Positions 7,603 to 15,597 are shown, numbered from the stretch's first letter. The stretch: 38,800 nucleotides of DNA from Treponemataceae bacterium (GCA_024402495.1 JAKSTR010000021.1:1-38800), one strand, 5' to 3'. Notes: a model not told the origin generated them from the letters alone. Made by a program: numbers and translations.

Positions 7603-8328
7603 ATGAAGAAATTAAGAAGTCAGATTCGCAATACCGAGATTGACGGATTTTCGGACACAGTCCTTCGCCTGTATAAGGATGACGCGCTGGCGCAGAAAGA
7701 AGAATTCCTTAGCGGGCTGATGGCGGAACTGGATGAGCTGAGTTCTCAGATTACGAGTGCGATTCTGCAGGACAGGGCTCTTTCCATGCTGGACGCGGCG
7801 GACTGCGAACGCGACGAAGCCATAAAGACTTTGGGCGCGGTGCTTGGTGCCTATGCCGTTTTTCCCATTGCGGCAAAAAAGGAACTGTCGCTTCCGCTTA
7901 AGGCAATTTACGATAAATATGCTAAAGCCGGAATTGTTACTGCCAACTATGCAAGCGAATCTTCCATGATTGAAAGCCTTCTGGAAGATTTTGCGGCAAA
8001 AGAAATTGCAGGTAATATTGCAGGTCTTGAAGGTGTTGCCGAAGCGATTGGTGCAATCCGCACTGCACAGGATGCTTTTACAAAAGCCAATGATGACTAT
8101 GTAAAGGCAAACGCAAGCAAGAGTGCTTCGGCTTCCAGCTATAACAAGCCTATTGTTTCGCTTGTAAACGAAAGGCTTGTGCCTTATTTAAGCACAATGC
8201 AGATTATGGGCAACAAAAACTGTGCAGGTTTTGCAAAAAATATTGAAGTTGAAATAAGCCGAATGAATGAATCCATTGCAAAGCGTTCCGGCAAAAAAGC
8301 TTCGGCAGAATCTGCAAAAGAAGCATAG
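7603..8328 (+). CDS. DUF6261-like protein of unknown function
   Basis: A 241-aa acidic, Ala-rich, probably all-helical protein with no signal peptide or membrane segment. The pattern D-A-A-D-x-E-R-D-E-A-I near residue 65, then a helical 'AAKKELSLPLKAIYDKY' stretch and ESSMIESLLEDF, resembles the DUF6261 family known mainly from Bacteroidota and some treponemes. This assignment is from memory of the family pattern. The ATG at 7603 follows AAGGAG at 7588-7593; upstream codons belong to the repeat array. The Lys/Ala/Ser-rich tail (KRSGKKASAESAKEA) looks disordered. It is monocistronic with its own terminator. Function is unknown; its position next to the hairpin array may be meaningful. Confidence 0.7.
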   Translation: MKKLRSQIRNTEIDGFSDTVLRLYKDDALAQKEEFLSGLMAELDELSSQITSAILQDRALSMLDAADCERDEAIKTLGAVLGAYAVFPIAAKKELSLPLKAIYDKYAKAGIVTANYASESSMIESLLEDFAAKEIAGNIAGLEGVAEAIGAIRTAQDAFTKANDDYVKANASKSASASSYNKPIVSLVNERLVPYLSTMQIMGNKNCAGFAKNIEVEISRMNESIAKRSGKKASAESAKEA

Positions 8329-8345
8329 CCAGAAATAACACCAGA

Positions 8346-8383
8346 CAAAAAAAGACCGCTGAAAAATCAGCGGTCTTTTTTTA
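8346..8383. terminator. Bidirectional rho-independent terminator
   Basis: An 11-bp perfect stem (AAGACCGCTGA at 8352-8362 and its complement at 8367-8377) with loop AAAA is flanked by A-run and T-run. It can therefore end both the DUF6261-like gene and the convergent fba gene. Confidence 0.93.
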
Positions 8384-8402
8384 TGCGCTTAAAGCACAAA
8401 AA

Positions 8403-9398
8403 TTAAAGCTTGTCGTTAGATCCGAGAACTTCAATGATTTTGTGTTCGTACATTTTCTGCATGTTTTCGCGTGCAGGTTTAAGGTACTGGCGTGGGTCAA
8501 AGTGATCCGGGTGTTCGTTGAAGTATTTGCGAACAGCAGCTGTCATTGCAAGACGAGAGTCTGAGTCAATGTTGATTTTGCAAACTGCTGATTTAGAAGC
8601 TTTGCGGAGCTGTTCTTCTGGAATACCAACTGCATCTGGCAATTTACCGCCGTTTGAGTTGATTGTATCAACTTCGTCCTGTGGAACTGATGAAGAACCG
8701 TGGAGAACGATAGGGAATCCAGGGAGCTGTTTTTCGATTGCTTCCAAAACGTCGAATGCTAATGGTGGTGGAACCAGTTTACCTGCTGCGTTGCGTGTGC
8801 ACTGTTCCGGTTTGAATTTGTATGCACCGTGTGATGTACCGATAGAAATAGCCAGAGAGTCACAGCCTGTGCGTGTAGAGAAATCTACAACTTCTTCTGG
8901 TTTTGTGTATGTTGAGTGTTCAGCAGAAACTTCGTCTTCAACACCGGCAAGAACACCAAGTTCAGCTTCTACTGTAACGTCGTGTGCGTGTGCATATTCA
9001 ACAACTTTTTTTGTAAGAGCAATGTTTTCTTCGTATGGAAGGTGTGAACCGTCAATCATTACTGAAGAGAAACCGTTGTCGATACAATCTTTGCAAAGTT
9101 CGAAAGAATCGCCGTGGTCAAGGTGAAGAACGATCTGCGGATTTTTGCATCCAAGTTCTTTTGCATATTCTACAGCACCCTGTGCCATATAGCGAAGGAT
9201 TGTACCGTTAGCATAGTTGCGGGCACCTTTAGAAACCTGCATGATAACTGGTGAGTTTGTTTTTACTGCAGCCTGTACAATTGCCTGCATCTGTTCCATT
9301 GTGTTGAAGTTGAAAGCAGGAATGGCGTATCCGCCTTTAACAGCCTTTGCAAACATTTCTTTTGTGTTTACAAGACCAAGTTCTTTATAACTTGTCAT
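8403..9398 (-). CDS. fba: Class II fructose-1,6-bisphosphate aldolase
   Basis: A 331-aa zinc-dependent aldolase that splits fructose 1,6-bisphosphate into glyceraldehyde 3-phosphate and dihydroxyacetone phosphate in glycolysis. Visible landmarks are AFNFNTMEQ near the N-terminus, the metal and catalytic segment VLHLDHGDS, EAELGVLAG, SIGTSHGAYKF, IVLHGSSSVP and KINIDSD. Length and motifs fit the class II B group also found in T. pallidum. AGGAGC lies just upstream of the ATG, and a clear sigma-70 promoter lies farther up. In T. pallidum the aldolase also sits beside flaA-type genes, as here, which supports the assignment. Confidence 0.97.
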   Translation of the reverse strand: MTSYKELGLVNTKEMFAKAVKGGYAIPAFNFNTMEQMQAIVQAAVKTNSPVIMQVSKGARNYANGTILRYMAQGAVEYAKELGCKNPQIVLHLDHGDSFELCKDCIDNGFSSVMIDGSHLPYEENIALTKKVVEYAHAHDVTVEAELGVLAGVEDEVSAEHSTYTKPEEVVDFSTRTGCDSLAISIGTSHGAYKFKPEQCTRNAAGKLVPPPLAFDVLEAIEKQLPGFPIVLHGSSSVPQDEVDTINSNGGKLPDAVGIPEEQLRKASKSAVCKINIDSDSRLAMTAAVRKYFNEHPDHFDPRQYLKPARENMQKMYEHKIIEVLGSNDKL

Positions 9399-9431
9399 TT
9401 TTTGCTCCTATAAATAGAAAATGATACTCGT

Positions 9432-9460
9432 ATAATAAGCTGTATATTGAAAATAATCAA
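9432..9460 (-). promoter_or_regulatory. Sigma-70 promoter for fba
   Basis: On the minus strand TTGATT (9455-9460) and TATTAT (9432-9437) are 17 bp apart, with the fba ribosome site about 20 bases farther down. Confidence 0.65.
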
Positions 9461-9691
9461 TAGATTGAAAAGCTTTGAAAAGAATGGCAGACGTTGCAAA
9501 AGCTAAGCACGGATTGAAGGAATCATAAAAAACTGGAAATGCGCATTGTTTTTTTTCGCTGTTTTTTTTAACGGACTTTAGGGAAAAACTTATTATTCTT
9601 CAAGTTTTTTTCAGTTTTTGACGATAATACCATTGTGTTTCTCTGAAACTGTGAATGCACTTCTGCGATTACAGTGCTAAAGTCAAATTAT

Positions 9692-9720
9692 TTGACAAAG
9701 CAACAGAGGGATAATATAAT
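9692..9720 (+). promoter_or_regulatory. Perfect-consensus sigma-70 promoter for the flaA pair
   Basis: TTGACA (9692-9697), a 17-bp spacer and TATAAT (9715-9720) match the consensus at every position. The rest of the 376-bp spacer between fba and flaA (9399-9774) holds only the fba promoter and T-rich DNA, with no gene seen. Confidence 0.9.
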
Positions 9721-9774
9721 AATTCGGTAAGAAGTGTAATGAGCTTTTTCTGATTATAGTAAAAGGAGTTTTGG

Positions 9775-10497
9775 ATGAAACAGGGCAGATTAATCGTTTG
9801 TCTGGTTCTCGTTGGTTTGCTGTTTGCTTTGCCAGTTTTTGGTCAAAACAAAGACACAACAAGCTACGAATCAATTATGATCGATAACTTTGACCAGCAA
9901 CCTCAAGACTGGTCATGGCATGTTACAGCTAGTAGATTTGTTCATGAAGGTTATCCTAGATTGCAGTATTTTGAAGGTGCTCCAAATTCGGTTAAGTATC
10001 TTCAAGACCCAAGTCTTAATGCAAAAGTTCTTGGTGTAGAAATTTCTTATGACCGTAAAGGTGATAACTGGTTTGAAATTTTCCCGGCTAAACAGGACTC
10101 GAACGGAAAATACGTTCCATACGATGTTCCTCTTCAGGGAAAAGTAGACCACATCGATACTTGGGTATGGGGTGCCGGTTACGGATACAACCTCGACCTC
10201 CTTATCAGAGATGCTGACGGACGTGTTCATGCTTTGCCAATGACAAAGCTTACATATCACGGCTGGCGCAACATTAAAACGGTTATTCCAGGTTGGCTGG
10301 TTCAGCGCTCAAGACTTAGAGGCGGCAGCAAGACTGCTTACTTCGTAGGTTTCCGTGTAAGGACAGATCCTGAAGCACCAGTTGATATTTTTACAGTTTA
10401 CTTTGATCAGTTGAAATATCTTACCAACGTATTTGCTGATATTTACGATGGTTACAACTTTGATTCAATCGTTTTTGATGAAGGAGCTGGTAAATAA
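9775..10497 (+). CDS. flaA: Flagellar filament outer-layer (sheath) protein, FlaA family
   Basis: A 240-aa secreted protein with a signal peptide (KQGRLIVCLVLVGLLFALP..., cleavage likely after VFG) and the FlaA pattern: IDNFDQQP, VLGVEISYDRKGDNWFEI, WVWGAGYGYNLDLLIRD, GWRNIKTVIPGW and VGFRVRTDP. FlaA proteins coat the FlaB core of spirochaete periplasmic flagella. AAGGAG is at 9763-9768. It forms a two-gene operon with the next flaA paralogue, the stop and start overlapping by one base (TAATG). It probably corresponds to a second-tier FlaA (FlaA2/FlaA3 type) rather than FlaA1. Confidence 0.9.
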   Translation: MKQGRLIVCLVLVGLLFALPVFGQNKDTTSYESIMIDNFDQQPQDWSWHVTASRFVHEGYPRLQYFEGAPNSVKYLQDPSLNAKVLGVEISYDRKGDNWFEIFPAKQDSNGKYVPYDVPLQGKVDHIDTWVWGAGYGYNLDLLIRDADGRVHALPMTKLTYHGWRNIKTVIPGWLVQRSRLRGGSKTAYFVGFRVRTDPEAPVDIFTVYFDQLKYLTNVFADIYDGYNFDSIVFDEGAGK

Positions 10498-11213
10498 TGA
10501 AAAAGATTTTAACAGTTTTAGCTTGCTTGCTTGTATCTGCATGCGTTTTTGCTCAGCAGAGCTTGGTTGAACCAGATCCAGAAATGCTTGGTGTTGATGC
10601 TGCTCGTCAGGCTTTAAGAGAAGTTTCTCTTGATTTGTTTGAACGTGAAGCTGCCTGGGATGTAACAATGCCGATTGACGACGGTATTATTAGCGCTCGC
10701 CTTTTCGACGGTTCTCCTCTTGCAAAAGAACCACTTCCTGCTGGTGTTCCGGAAGGACAGACTGATAATAAAGTTCTTGGTGTTCGTGTTGATTTTATGC
10801 ACCGTGGACATGAAAGTTTCTTTATTAAACCTGTACGTCCAATCCCGATTGAAGGTGTAACAAAAACTGTTTCACTGTGGGTTTGCGGTAGAAATGTTAA
10901 CCATAAATTGACATTGCTTGTTCAGGATTTCTACGGAAGCAGTTTTGAACTTTATGTAGGTTCACTTAACTTTTCTGGCTGGAAAAAACTTACAGTTGCT
11001 ATTCCACCTTCTCCAGACGGAGTACACGGAATCGTTCAGGCAAATGCCCGTTATGGCGATCATCCTGGATTGCGCATCTGCGGTTTCCGCGTAGATACAG
11101 ATCCGCTTGAAGCATACGGTTCTTACTATATGTATATTGATGACCTTCGTGCTGTTACCGATTTGTACGCAATGGAAAATCGTGACAAAGACGAAATGTC
11201 AGACAACTGGTAA
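10497..11213 (+). CDS. Second FlaA-family flagellar sheath protein
   Basis: A 238-aa secreted paralogue: signal peptide KKILTVLACLLVSACVFAQ, then the same block order as its neighbour (VLGVRVDFMHRGHESFFI, VSLWVCGRNVNHKLTLLVQD, FSGWKKLTVAIPPS, ICGFRVDTDP, YIDDLRAVTD). The Cys near the signal end (SAC-VFA) is compatible with signal peptidase I cleavage at VFA-Q; a lipobox is less likely. AAGGAG lies inside the upstream gene 10 bases from the ATG, so the pair is coupled. A terminator follows directly. It corresponds in position to the FlaA3-type gene of T. pallidum. Confidence 0.88.
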   Translation: MKKILTVLACLLVSACVFAQQSLVEPDPEMLGVDAARQALREVSLDLFEREAAWDVTMPIDDGIISARLFDGSPLAKEPLPAGVPEGQTDNKVLGVRVDFMHRGHESFFIKPVRPIPIEGVTKTVSLWVCGRNVNHKLTLLVQDFYGSSFELYVGSLNFSGWKKLTVAIPPSPDGVHGIVQANARYGDHPGLRICGFRVDTDPLEAYGSYYMYIDDLRAVTDLYAMENRDKDEMSDNW

Positions 11214-11233
11214 TAGAAATATTGCTTAGTGAA

Positions 11234-11259
11234 AGCCCGGTTAACGCCGGGTTTTTTTT
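11234..11259 (+). terminator. Rho-independent terminator after the flaA pair
   Basis: A GC-rich stem (GCCCGG...GCCGGG with loop TTAAC) is followed by eight T. The 160 bases after it up to 11421 hold nothing recognisable. Confidence 0.85.
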
Positions 11260-11421
11260 GTTTTAAATATATGGTCTGTTTTTTTTATACGGGAAGCGGT
11301 GAGAACAGCTTGTTAAAAAATCCGCACCGAAATCATGTTGAAACGATAAAAGTTTTTTCTCTATTTAGTTTTGAATCAAAATAAATCCGGGGCTTGTAAA
11401 ATCTGGTGCTTAAAAGGTACG

Positions 11422-12153
11422 TTAAAGTATAAAACTGTAATATTTGCTTTTGCCTGCAACTTTGGTTTGTTTAATGGCGTTCAGTTTTTTCAGGCACCAG
11501 ATTACCAGACTGGCATTTTCTTTTATTGCGGTTTGCTTTAAGTCCTTCAGGCAAAATTCTTCTTTTTGCGCAATTTCATTTTTTACTAAATTTATTAAAT
11601 CGTTTTTGCTTGTAATTTCAATTTCGTTGTTTATTGCTGCCAGTTTTTTGTCTAGTGGAATCCATTCGCGTTTGTGCCGGCGGCTTTTATTTGCCAGCTG
11701 AACGGCTTCTTCTGTTTTTTGGCGTATGCGCTGCTGGTTTATGAATAAAACTTTTATGCCAAAATTTTCCCAACCGAATAAATCTAAAATGCCGGTAATT
11801 TGCCTGTAAATACAGAAAATGTTTTCTTTTTTTGGGCTTTTTCTTTTGCTGATGGTTTTGCCGTTTTTGTCAATTATTACAATTTCCGTAATTTCTGCAA
11901 CAGGAAAAACTATCCAGATTTTCCGGGTTTGACTTAGGTTTTCAATTTTGGGGCGCAGTTTGGAAATATTTGAAGTTTGAATCTCGTAAATTACTTCGTC
12001 GTTTATAACGTCGCAGATAAAACCGCCGTATTCAACTTCGGTTTGCCCGCGGCATAATGCGGCATATTTTTCTTTTAGTTCGCGGTGCAGCGAAGATTCG
12101 TTGTAAGTATTTATCATAATTTTACGTGCAATAGCATTAAAAAGGTAATGCAT
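11422..12153 (-). CDS. Conserved PD-(D/E)XK-like protein with C-terminal winged-helix-like region
   Basis: A 243-aa protein of a family seen across bacteria without an assigned role. The N-terminal half has a nuclease-like arrangement: a conserved SSLHRELKEKY helix, GGFICDV (D48), then VIYEIQTSN (E57, Q59), a Lys-bearing helix and a strand (KIWIVFPVAEI). This recalls restriction-endonuclease-fold proteins with E-x-Q. Then comes RKSPKK, and the last ~70 residues (FCLKDLKQTA... LVIWCLKKLNAIKQTKVAGKSKYYSFIL) look like a winged helix. The ATG at 12153 has a weak AGGTAG upstream; an ATG at 12117 (INTYNESSLH) fits the family start better. Function unknown, possibly nucleic-acid binding or cleavage. 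It is a lone gene, divergent from mraZ. Confidence 0.65.
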   Translation of the reverse strand: MHYLFNAIARKIMINTYNESSLHRELKEKYAALCRGQTEVEYGGFICDVINDEVIYEIQTSNISKLRPKIENLSQTRKIWIVFPVAEITEIVIIDKNGKTISKRKSPKKENIFCIYRQITGILDLFGWENFGIKVLFINQQRIRQKTEEAVQLANKSRRHKREWIPLDKKLAAINNEIEITSKNDLINLVKNEIAQKEEFCLKDLKQTAIKENASLVIWCLKKLNAIKQTKVAGKSKYYSFIL

Positions 12154-12172
12154 TTTTCTGCAAAACTCTACC

Positions 12173-12186
12173 TATACATATGTATA
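12173..12186. promoter_or_regulatory. Perfect 14-bp palindrome in the divergent promoter region
   Basis: TATACATATGTATA is a perfect palindrome 20 bases upstream of the minus-strand start at 12153. It may be an operator, but AT-rich palindromes of this length also arise by chance. Confidence 0.3.
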
Positions 12187-12239
12187 TATCGAAAATGTGC
12201 TGTCGGCATACTTTCTTAAAAACTTGAACATTTTTTGCG

Positions 12240-12267
12240 TTGACATAATATTTTTATTTGGTAAAAT
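12240..12267 (+). promoter_or_regulatory. Sigma-70 promoter of the dcw cluster
   Basis: TTGACA (12240-12245) and TAAAAT (12262-12267) are separated by 16 bp and lie immediately before the MraZ repeats. Confidence 0.75.
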
Positions 12268-12275
12268 GGAAATAT

Positions 12276-12311
12276 GTGGGAGAAAGTGGGAATAAGTAGG
12301 TAAAAGTGGAT
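12276..12311 (+). promoter_or_regulatory. MraZ box: four 10-bp-spaced repeats
   Basis: GTGGGA (12276), GTGGGA (12286), GTAGGT (12296) and GTGGAT (12306) recur exactly every 10 bp, separated by four-base spacers. MraZ is known to bind such GTGGG-type direct repeats upstream of its own gene and repress or modulate the dcw operon. The third repeat doubles as the likely Shine-Dalgarno and the fourth overlaps the mraZ ATG (12310). Confidence 0.88.
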
Positions 12312-12753
12312 GAAGCTTCTTACTGGCGAGTACCGTAACACTTTGGATGAAAAAGGTCGTATCCTTTTTCCAACGCGTTTACGGTCAGAGTTGACAGATA
12401 ATGTTCTCATTCTTACACAGGCATTGGACCGCTGTTTGTGGCTGTTTACGCCTGAAGAATGGAAGAATTTATCTGGAAAAATTATGGAAGCTGTTTCTCC
12501 ATTTAATCCGCAGGCGCGTCTGGTTTTGCGCCGTTTAATAGCACCCGCCCAGGAAGTGGAATTCGACAAATCTGGTCGCATTTCAATTCCTCAGTCTCTC
12601 CGCGAATATGCTAATTTGTCAAAAGAATGCGTTGTGCTTGGGGTTAACAAGTACATAGAATTGTGGGATTACGCAAGTTATCAGAAATATCTTGAACAGA
12701 CAGAATCCTCTTTTCAGCAGGCCGCTGAAGGCTTGTCGTCAATTTGCTTTTGA
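12310..12753 (+). CDS. mraZ: MraZ transcriptional regulator of the dcw cluster
   Basis: A 147-aa protein with two AbrB/SpoVT-like halves: GEYRNTLDEKGRILFPTRLR in the first and VEFDKSGRISIPQSLREYA in the second, each with the DxKGR/DxxGR loop typical of MraZ. It forms ring oligomers that bind the repeats in its own promoter. It is the first gene of the division cluster. The ATG at 12310 lies inside the fourth repeat. Its stop TGA overlaps the next gene by ten bases (or by four, as TTGA, if rsmH starts at 12750). Confidence 0.96.
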   Translation: MKLLTGEYRNTLDEKGRILFPTRLRSELTDNVLILTQALDRCLWLFTPEEWKNLSGKIMEAVSPFNPQARLVLRRLIAPAQEVEFDKSGRISIPQSLREYANLSKECVVLGVNKYIELWDYASYQKYLEQTESSFQQAAEGLSSICF

Positions 12754-13718
12754 AAAATGGAGTTCCTTTGGAAATTACACATACTTCGGTACTTTTAAAC
12801 GAATGTTTGGAATACCTGTCGCCGGAAAACGAAAATTATGGCAGTTCGCCGCTTTTAATCGATTCTACTTTGGGCGAAGGCGGACATTCTGAGGCTTTTT
12901 TAACCAGATACCCTCAGCTGAAAGTTACCGGAATTGACGCAGACCCTGTAATTCAGGAACGGGCAAAAATGCGGCTTGCGCCATTTGGTGAACGCATGTC
13001 GTTTTATTCCGGCTGGTTTGACGATTTTTACGCAAATTACCCGGAAGAAAAAGAAAAACCGAACTTGATTTTATTCGATTTGGGCATTTCACTGTTTCAT
13101 TACGAAAAATCAGGAAGAGGTTTTTCTTTTCGGTATGATGAACCGCTGGATATGCGCCTTTCGCCAAATGCGGAAACAAGCGCCGCTGATTTAATTAAAA
13201 CCTTAAACGAAAATGACCTTGCCGATATGATTTATGCTTACGGCGAGGAACGTTATAGCCGGAGAATCGCCAGGGCAATTGTAGAAGCCCGGCGGGTTAG
13301 TGCAATAGAGAATGCAAAGGAACTTGCCGATATTATATACAGAGCTGTTCCGGCGCAATATCGTCACGGCAACATTCATCCGGCAACTAAAACTTTTCAG
13401 GCTTTGCGCATAGCCGTTAACCACGAGCTAGACCGTTTGCCAAGAGTTTTAGATTCGGCTTTTAAAGTATTAAAAGTCGGTGGAAAATTAGGTGTAATTA
13501 CCTTTCATTCCCTTGAAGACCGAATTGTGAAGGTTCATTTCAGAAACCTTGCAAAAGAATGCATTTGTCCGCCGGAACAGGCGCAATGCACTTGTGGCGG
13601 AAAACGCCGCGCCGAACTTTTGACGCGCAAAGCCGTTGATCCTACGCCAGAAGAAATTGCAAAAAATTCACCTTCACGCAGCGCAAAGCTGAGGGTTATT
13701 CGCAAAGAAAGGGATTAA
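12744..13718 (+). CDS. rsmH: 16S rRNA (cytosine1402-N4)-methyltransferase
   Basis: A 324-aa SAM-dependent enzyme that methylates C1402 of 16S rRNA. It shows IDSTLGEGGHSEAFL (SAM loop), THTSVLLNECLEYL at the N-terminus, LFDLGIS, GRGFSFR...PLDMRL, the THPATKTFQALRI-like block (HPATKTFQALRIAVN) and GVITFHSLEDRIVK. Two TTG starts are possible, 12744 and 12750; the latter forms a TTGA overlap with the mraZ stop. No strong independent ribosome site is seen, so coupling to mraZ is likely. Confidence 0.96.
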   Translation: MLLKNGVPLEITHTSVLLNECLEYLSPENENYGSSPLLIDSTLGEGGHSEAFLTRYPQLKVTGIDADPVIQERAKMRLAPFGERMSFYSGWFDDFYANYPEEKEKPNLILFDLGISLFHYEKSGRGFSFRYDEPLDMRLSPNAETSAADLIKTLNENDLADMIYAYGEERYSRRIARAIVEARRVSAIENAKELADIIYRAVPAQYRHGNIHPATKTFQALRIAVNHELDRLPRVLDSAFKVLKVGGKLGVITFHSLEDRIVKVHFRNLAKECICPPEQAQCTCGGKRRAELLTRKAVDPTPEEIAKNSPSRSAKLRVIRKERD

Positions 13719-13730
13719 AAGGTTTTTATT

Positions 13731-14075
13731 ATGACTGCAAAAGATTTTTTTGAAAAAGTTCGTGTAGACGATGTAAAAAAAATCAAGATAAACGTAAAAA
13801 ATGTTTTCGTTTGTATTCTGGCGCTGGCGATACCGGCTTTGCTTGTGCTGAATGTTTTGCAGGCAAAACAATATGCACAGCTGGAAAATGATACAAAAGA
13901 AATTGAGCGCAGGCAGTACGAAGTTATTGAACAGAATAAACGCCTTGTTGCAGAAATTTCAAAACTTTCCAGCCCTGACCGCATTGAATGGATTGCGACC
14001 AACAATCTTCAGATGGAAAAGGCATCGCCGGAAGATATTATACGTGTAGAAATAAAAGATAAAGATAAAAACTAA
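13731..14075 (+). CDS. ftsL: FtsL-like division protein
   Basis: A 114-aa bitopic membrane protein: short basic cytoplasmic N-terminus, one membrane helix (about residues 24-42, VFVCILALAIPALLVLNVL), then a coiled coil (residues ~46-85) with few prolines. FtsL sequences diverge strongly, so the assignment rests on size, topology and position between rsmH and murF, the standard dcw place. It would stabilise the FtsQ-FtsB-FtsL complex that activates FtsW. AAAGG precedes the ATG by about nine bases. Confidence 0.75.
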   Translation: MTAKDFFEKVRVDDVKKIKINVKNVFVCILALAIPALLVLNVLQAKQYAQLENDTKEIERRQYEVIEQNKRLVAEISKLSSPDRIEWIATNNLQMEKASPEDIIRVEIKDKDKN

Positions 14076-14184
14076 AAGTTGAAAAAGCAGTTAATTTTTG
14101 CAATTCATTCAGTTTATGTTGAAAATTGCAAAAAAAAGAGTTCTTTTAAGATTGTTAGTTTTTTTCTGTTTTAAGGGAAAAATT

Positions 14185-15597
14185 GTGAGAAATATAGCAG
14201 AAACACTTTTGCCATTCGATTTGCTTGTAAAAGCTGTAAACGGGCTTGTGATTGAGCCCTGTGCAAAAGATGTATGTTTTACAAATGTTGCCACCGACAG
14301 CCGGAAAGTAAACCAGAATACGCTTTTCATTCCGTTAATCGGCACAATGCAGGACGGGCACGATTACATTCCGGCTGCGTTAAAAAGTGGTGCTTCTGTT
14401 ATTTTTGTTGCAAAAAGCCATTTACCGCAAAAACAGGCTGAATTTAGTGCCCTTGCCGCCGAATCTGGCGCGGCTTTTGTTGCAGTTGAAAATACAATGA
14501 CCGCATTGCAGGCGGCGGCAAAAGCCTATGTAGAACAGTTTCCGTCTTTGATTAAAATCGGCGTAACCGGTTCTTCGGGCAAAACCACCACAAAAGAAAT
14601 CATCGCTTCTGTTTTAAGCCAGAAATATAACGTTGTTACCAATGAAGGTAATTTGAATTCTGAAACGGGTCTGCCTCTTTCGGTTTTTAAAATTCGCCCA
14701 GAGCACGAAGTTGGCATTTTTGAAATGGGCATGAACCGCCGCCACGAAATTACGGAAATTGCCGGCGTTTTAATGCCTTCAATTGGCGTAATTACAAATA
14801 TCGGCAACGCACATATCGGTATTTTGGGCAGCCAGCAGGCGATTGCCGAAGAAAAAAAGCAGATTTTCGCCGGTTTTACAGAAAACTGCGTTGGTTTTGT
14901 GCCTGAAAATGATAAATTTGCTGATTTTTTACGAGATGTTCCTAAAGGCAAAATCTGCACTTTCGGTGTAAAATCGAATAAAGCCGTAAAAGATGTTTCT
15001 GCAAGCGGTTTGGACGGCACGATTTTTGAATATCACGGAACTTTCATAAAGTTTCCGGTACCGGGCAAACACAATTTCAGCAACGCGCTTGCGGCATTGT
15101 CTGTTGCAGAATATATGCATTTAAGTGTTGAAGAAATTAAAAAAGGCTTGGAATCTGTAAAAACGATTTTCGGCCGCAGCCAGGTTTACCGTGGCAATTA
15201 TACTTTGGTACACGACTGCTACAATGCAAACCCGGATTCAATGGAAAGTGCGATAAGTTTTTGCGACGACCTTTTGTGGAAGGGTAAAAAGATTTACGTT
15301 TTGGGTGATATGCTTGAACTTGGCGAAAAATCCAACGAAGAACACGCCAAAATCGGCGCTTTGTGTGCAAAAAGCAACGCGGACTTGTTTTTGTTTTTCG
15401 GACCGGAAATGTACGCCGCTTACGATACTTGCAGAAATTCAAAAGCCTGTTTTTGGACAGAACAAATGGACGAATTAAAGTCGTTCTTAAAAACCGAAGT
15501 TTGCAAAGGCGATCTGGTAATGCTGAAAGCTTCTAAAGGCATGGCTTTGTGGCGCGCTGCCGAAGCATTAAACATTACCCTTGGGGGCGAGATTTGA
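14185..15597 (+). CDS. murF: UDP-N-acetylmuramoyl-tripeptide--D-Ala-D-Ala ligase
   Basis: A 470-aa ATP-dependent Mur ligase that adds the D-Ala-D-Ala dipeptide in peptidoglycan precursor synthesis. The ATP loop GVTGSSGKTTTKE is near residue 129. Other marks are TDSRKV, NEGNLNSETGLPLS, EMGMNRRHEI, NIGNAHIG and the C-terminal HDCYNANPDSM and LGDMLELG blocks. The GTG at 14185 is chosen because AAGGGA (14173-14178) precedes it by six bases. It also gives a normal MurF N-terminus (RNIAETLLPFDLLVKAV), whereas upstream TTG/ATG starts add a spurious hydrophobic stretch. The stop overlaps the ftsW start (TTGA). Confidence 0.95.
   Translation: MRNIAETLLPFDLLVKAVNGLVIEPCAKDVCFTNVATDSRKVNQNTLFIPLIGTMQDGHDYIPAALKSGASVIFVAKSHLPQKQAEFSALAAESGAAFVAVENTMTALQAAAKAYVEQFPSLIKIGVTGSSGKTTTKEIIASVLSQKYNVVTNEGNLNSETGLPLSVFKIRPEHEVGIFEMGMNRRHEITEIAGVLMPSIGVITNIGNAHIGILGSQQAIAEEKKQIFAGFTENCVGFVPENDKFADFLRDVPKGKICTFGVKSNKAVKDVSASGLDGTIFEYHGTFIKFPVPGKHNFSNALAALSVAEYMHLSVEEIKKGLESVKTIFGRSQVYRGNYTLVHDCYNANPDSMESAISFCDDLLWKGKKIYVLGDMLELGEKSNEEHAKIGALCAKSNADLFLFFGPEMYAAYDTCRNSKACFWTEQMDELKSFLKTEVCKGDLVMLKASKGMALWRAAEALNITLGGEI

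Noticed and set aside
14098-14184. N-terminal hydrophobic extension of MurF suggesting a membrane-anchored enzyme
   Set aside because: It depends on TTG/ATG starts without ribosome sites; the GTG at 14185 has AAGGGA at good spacing and gives a normal MurF N-terminus.
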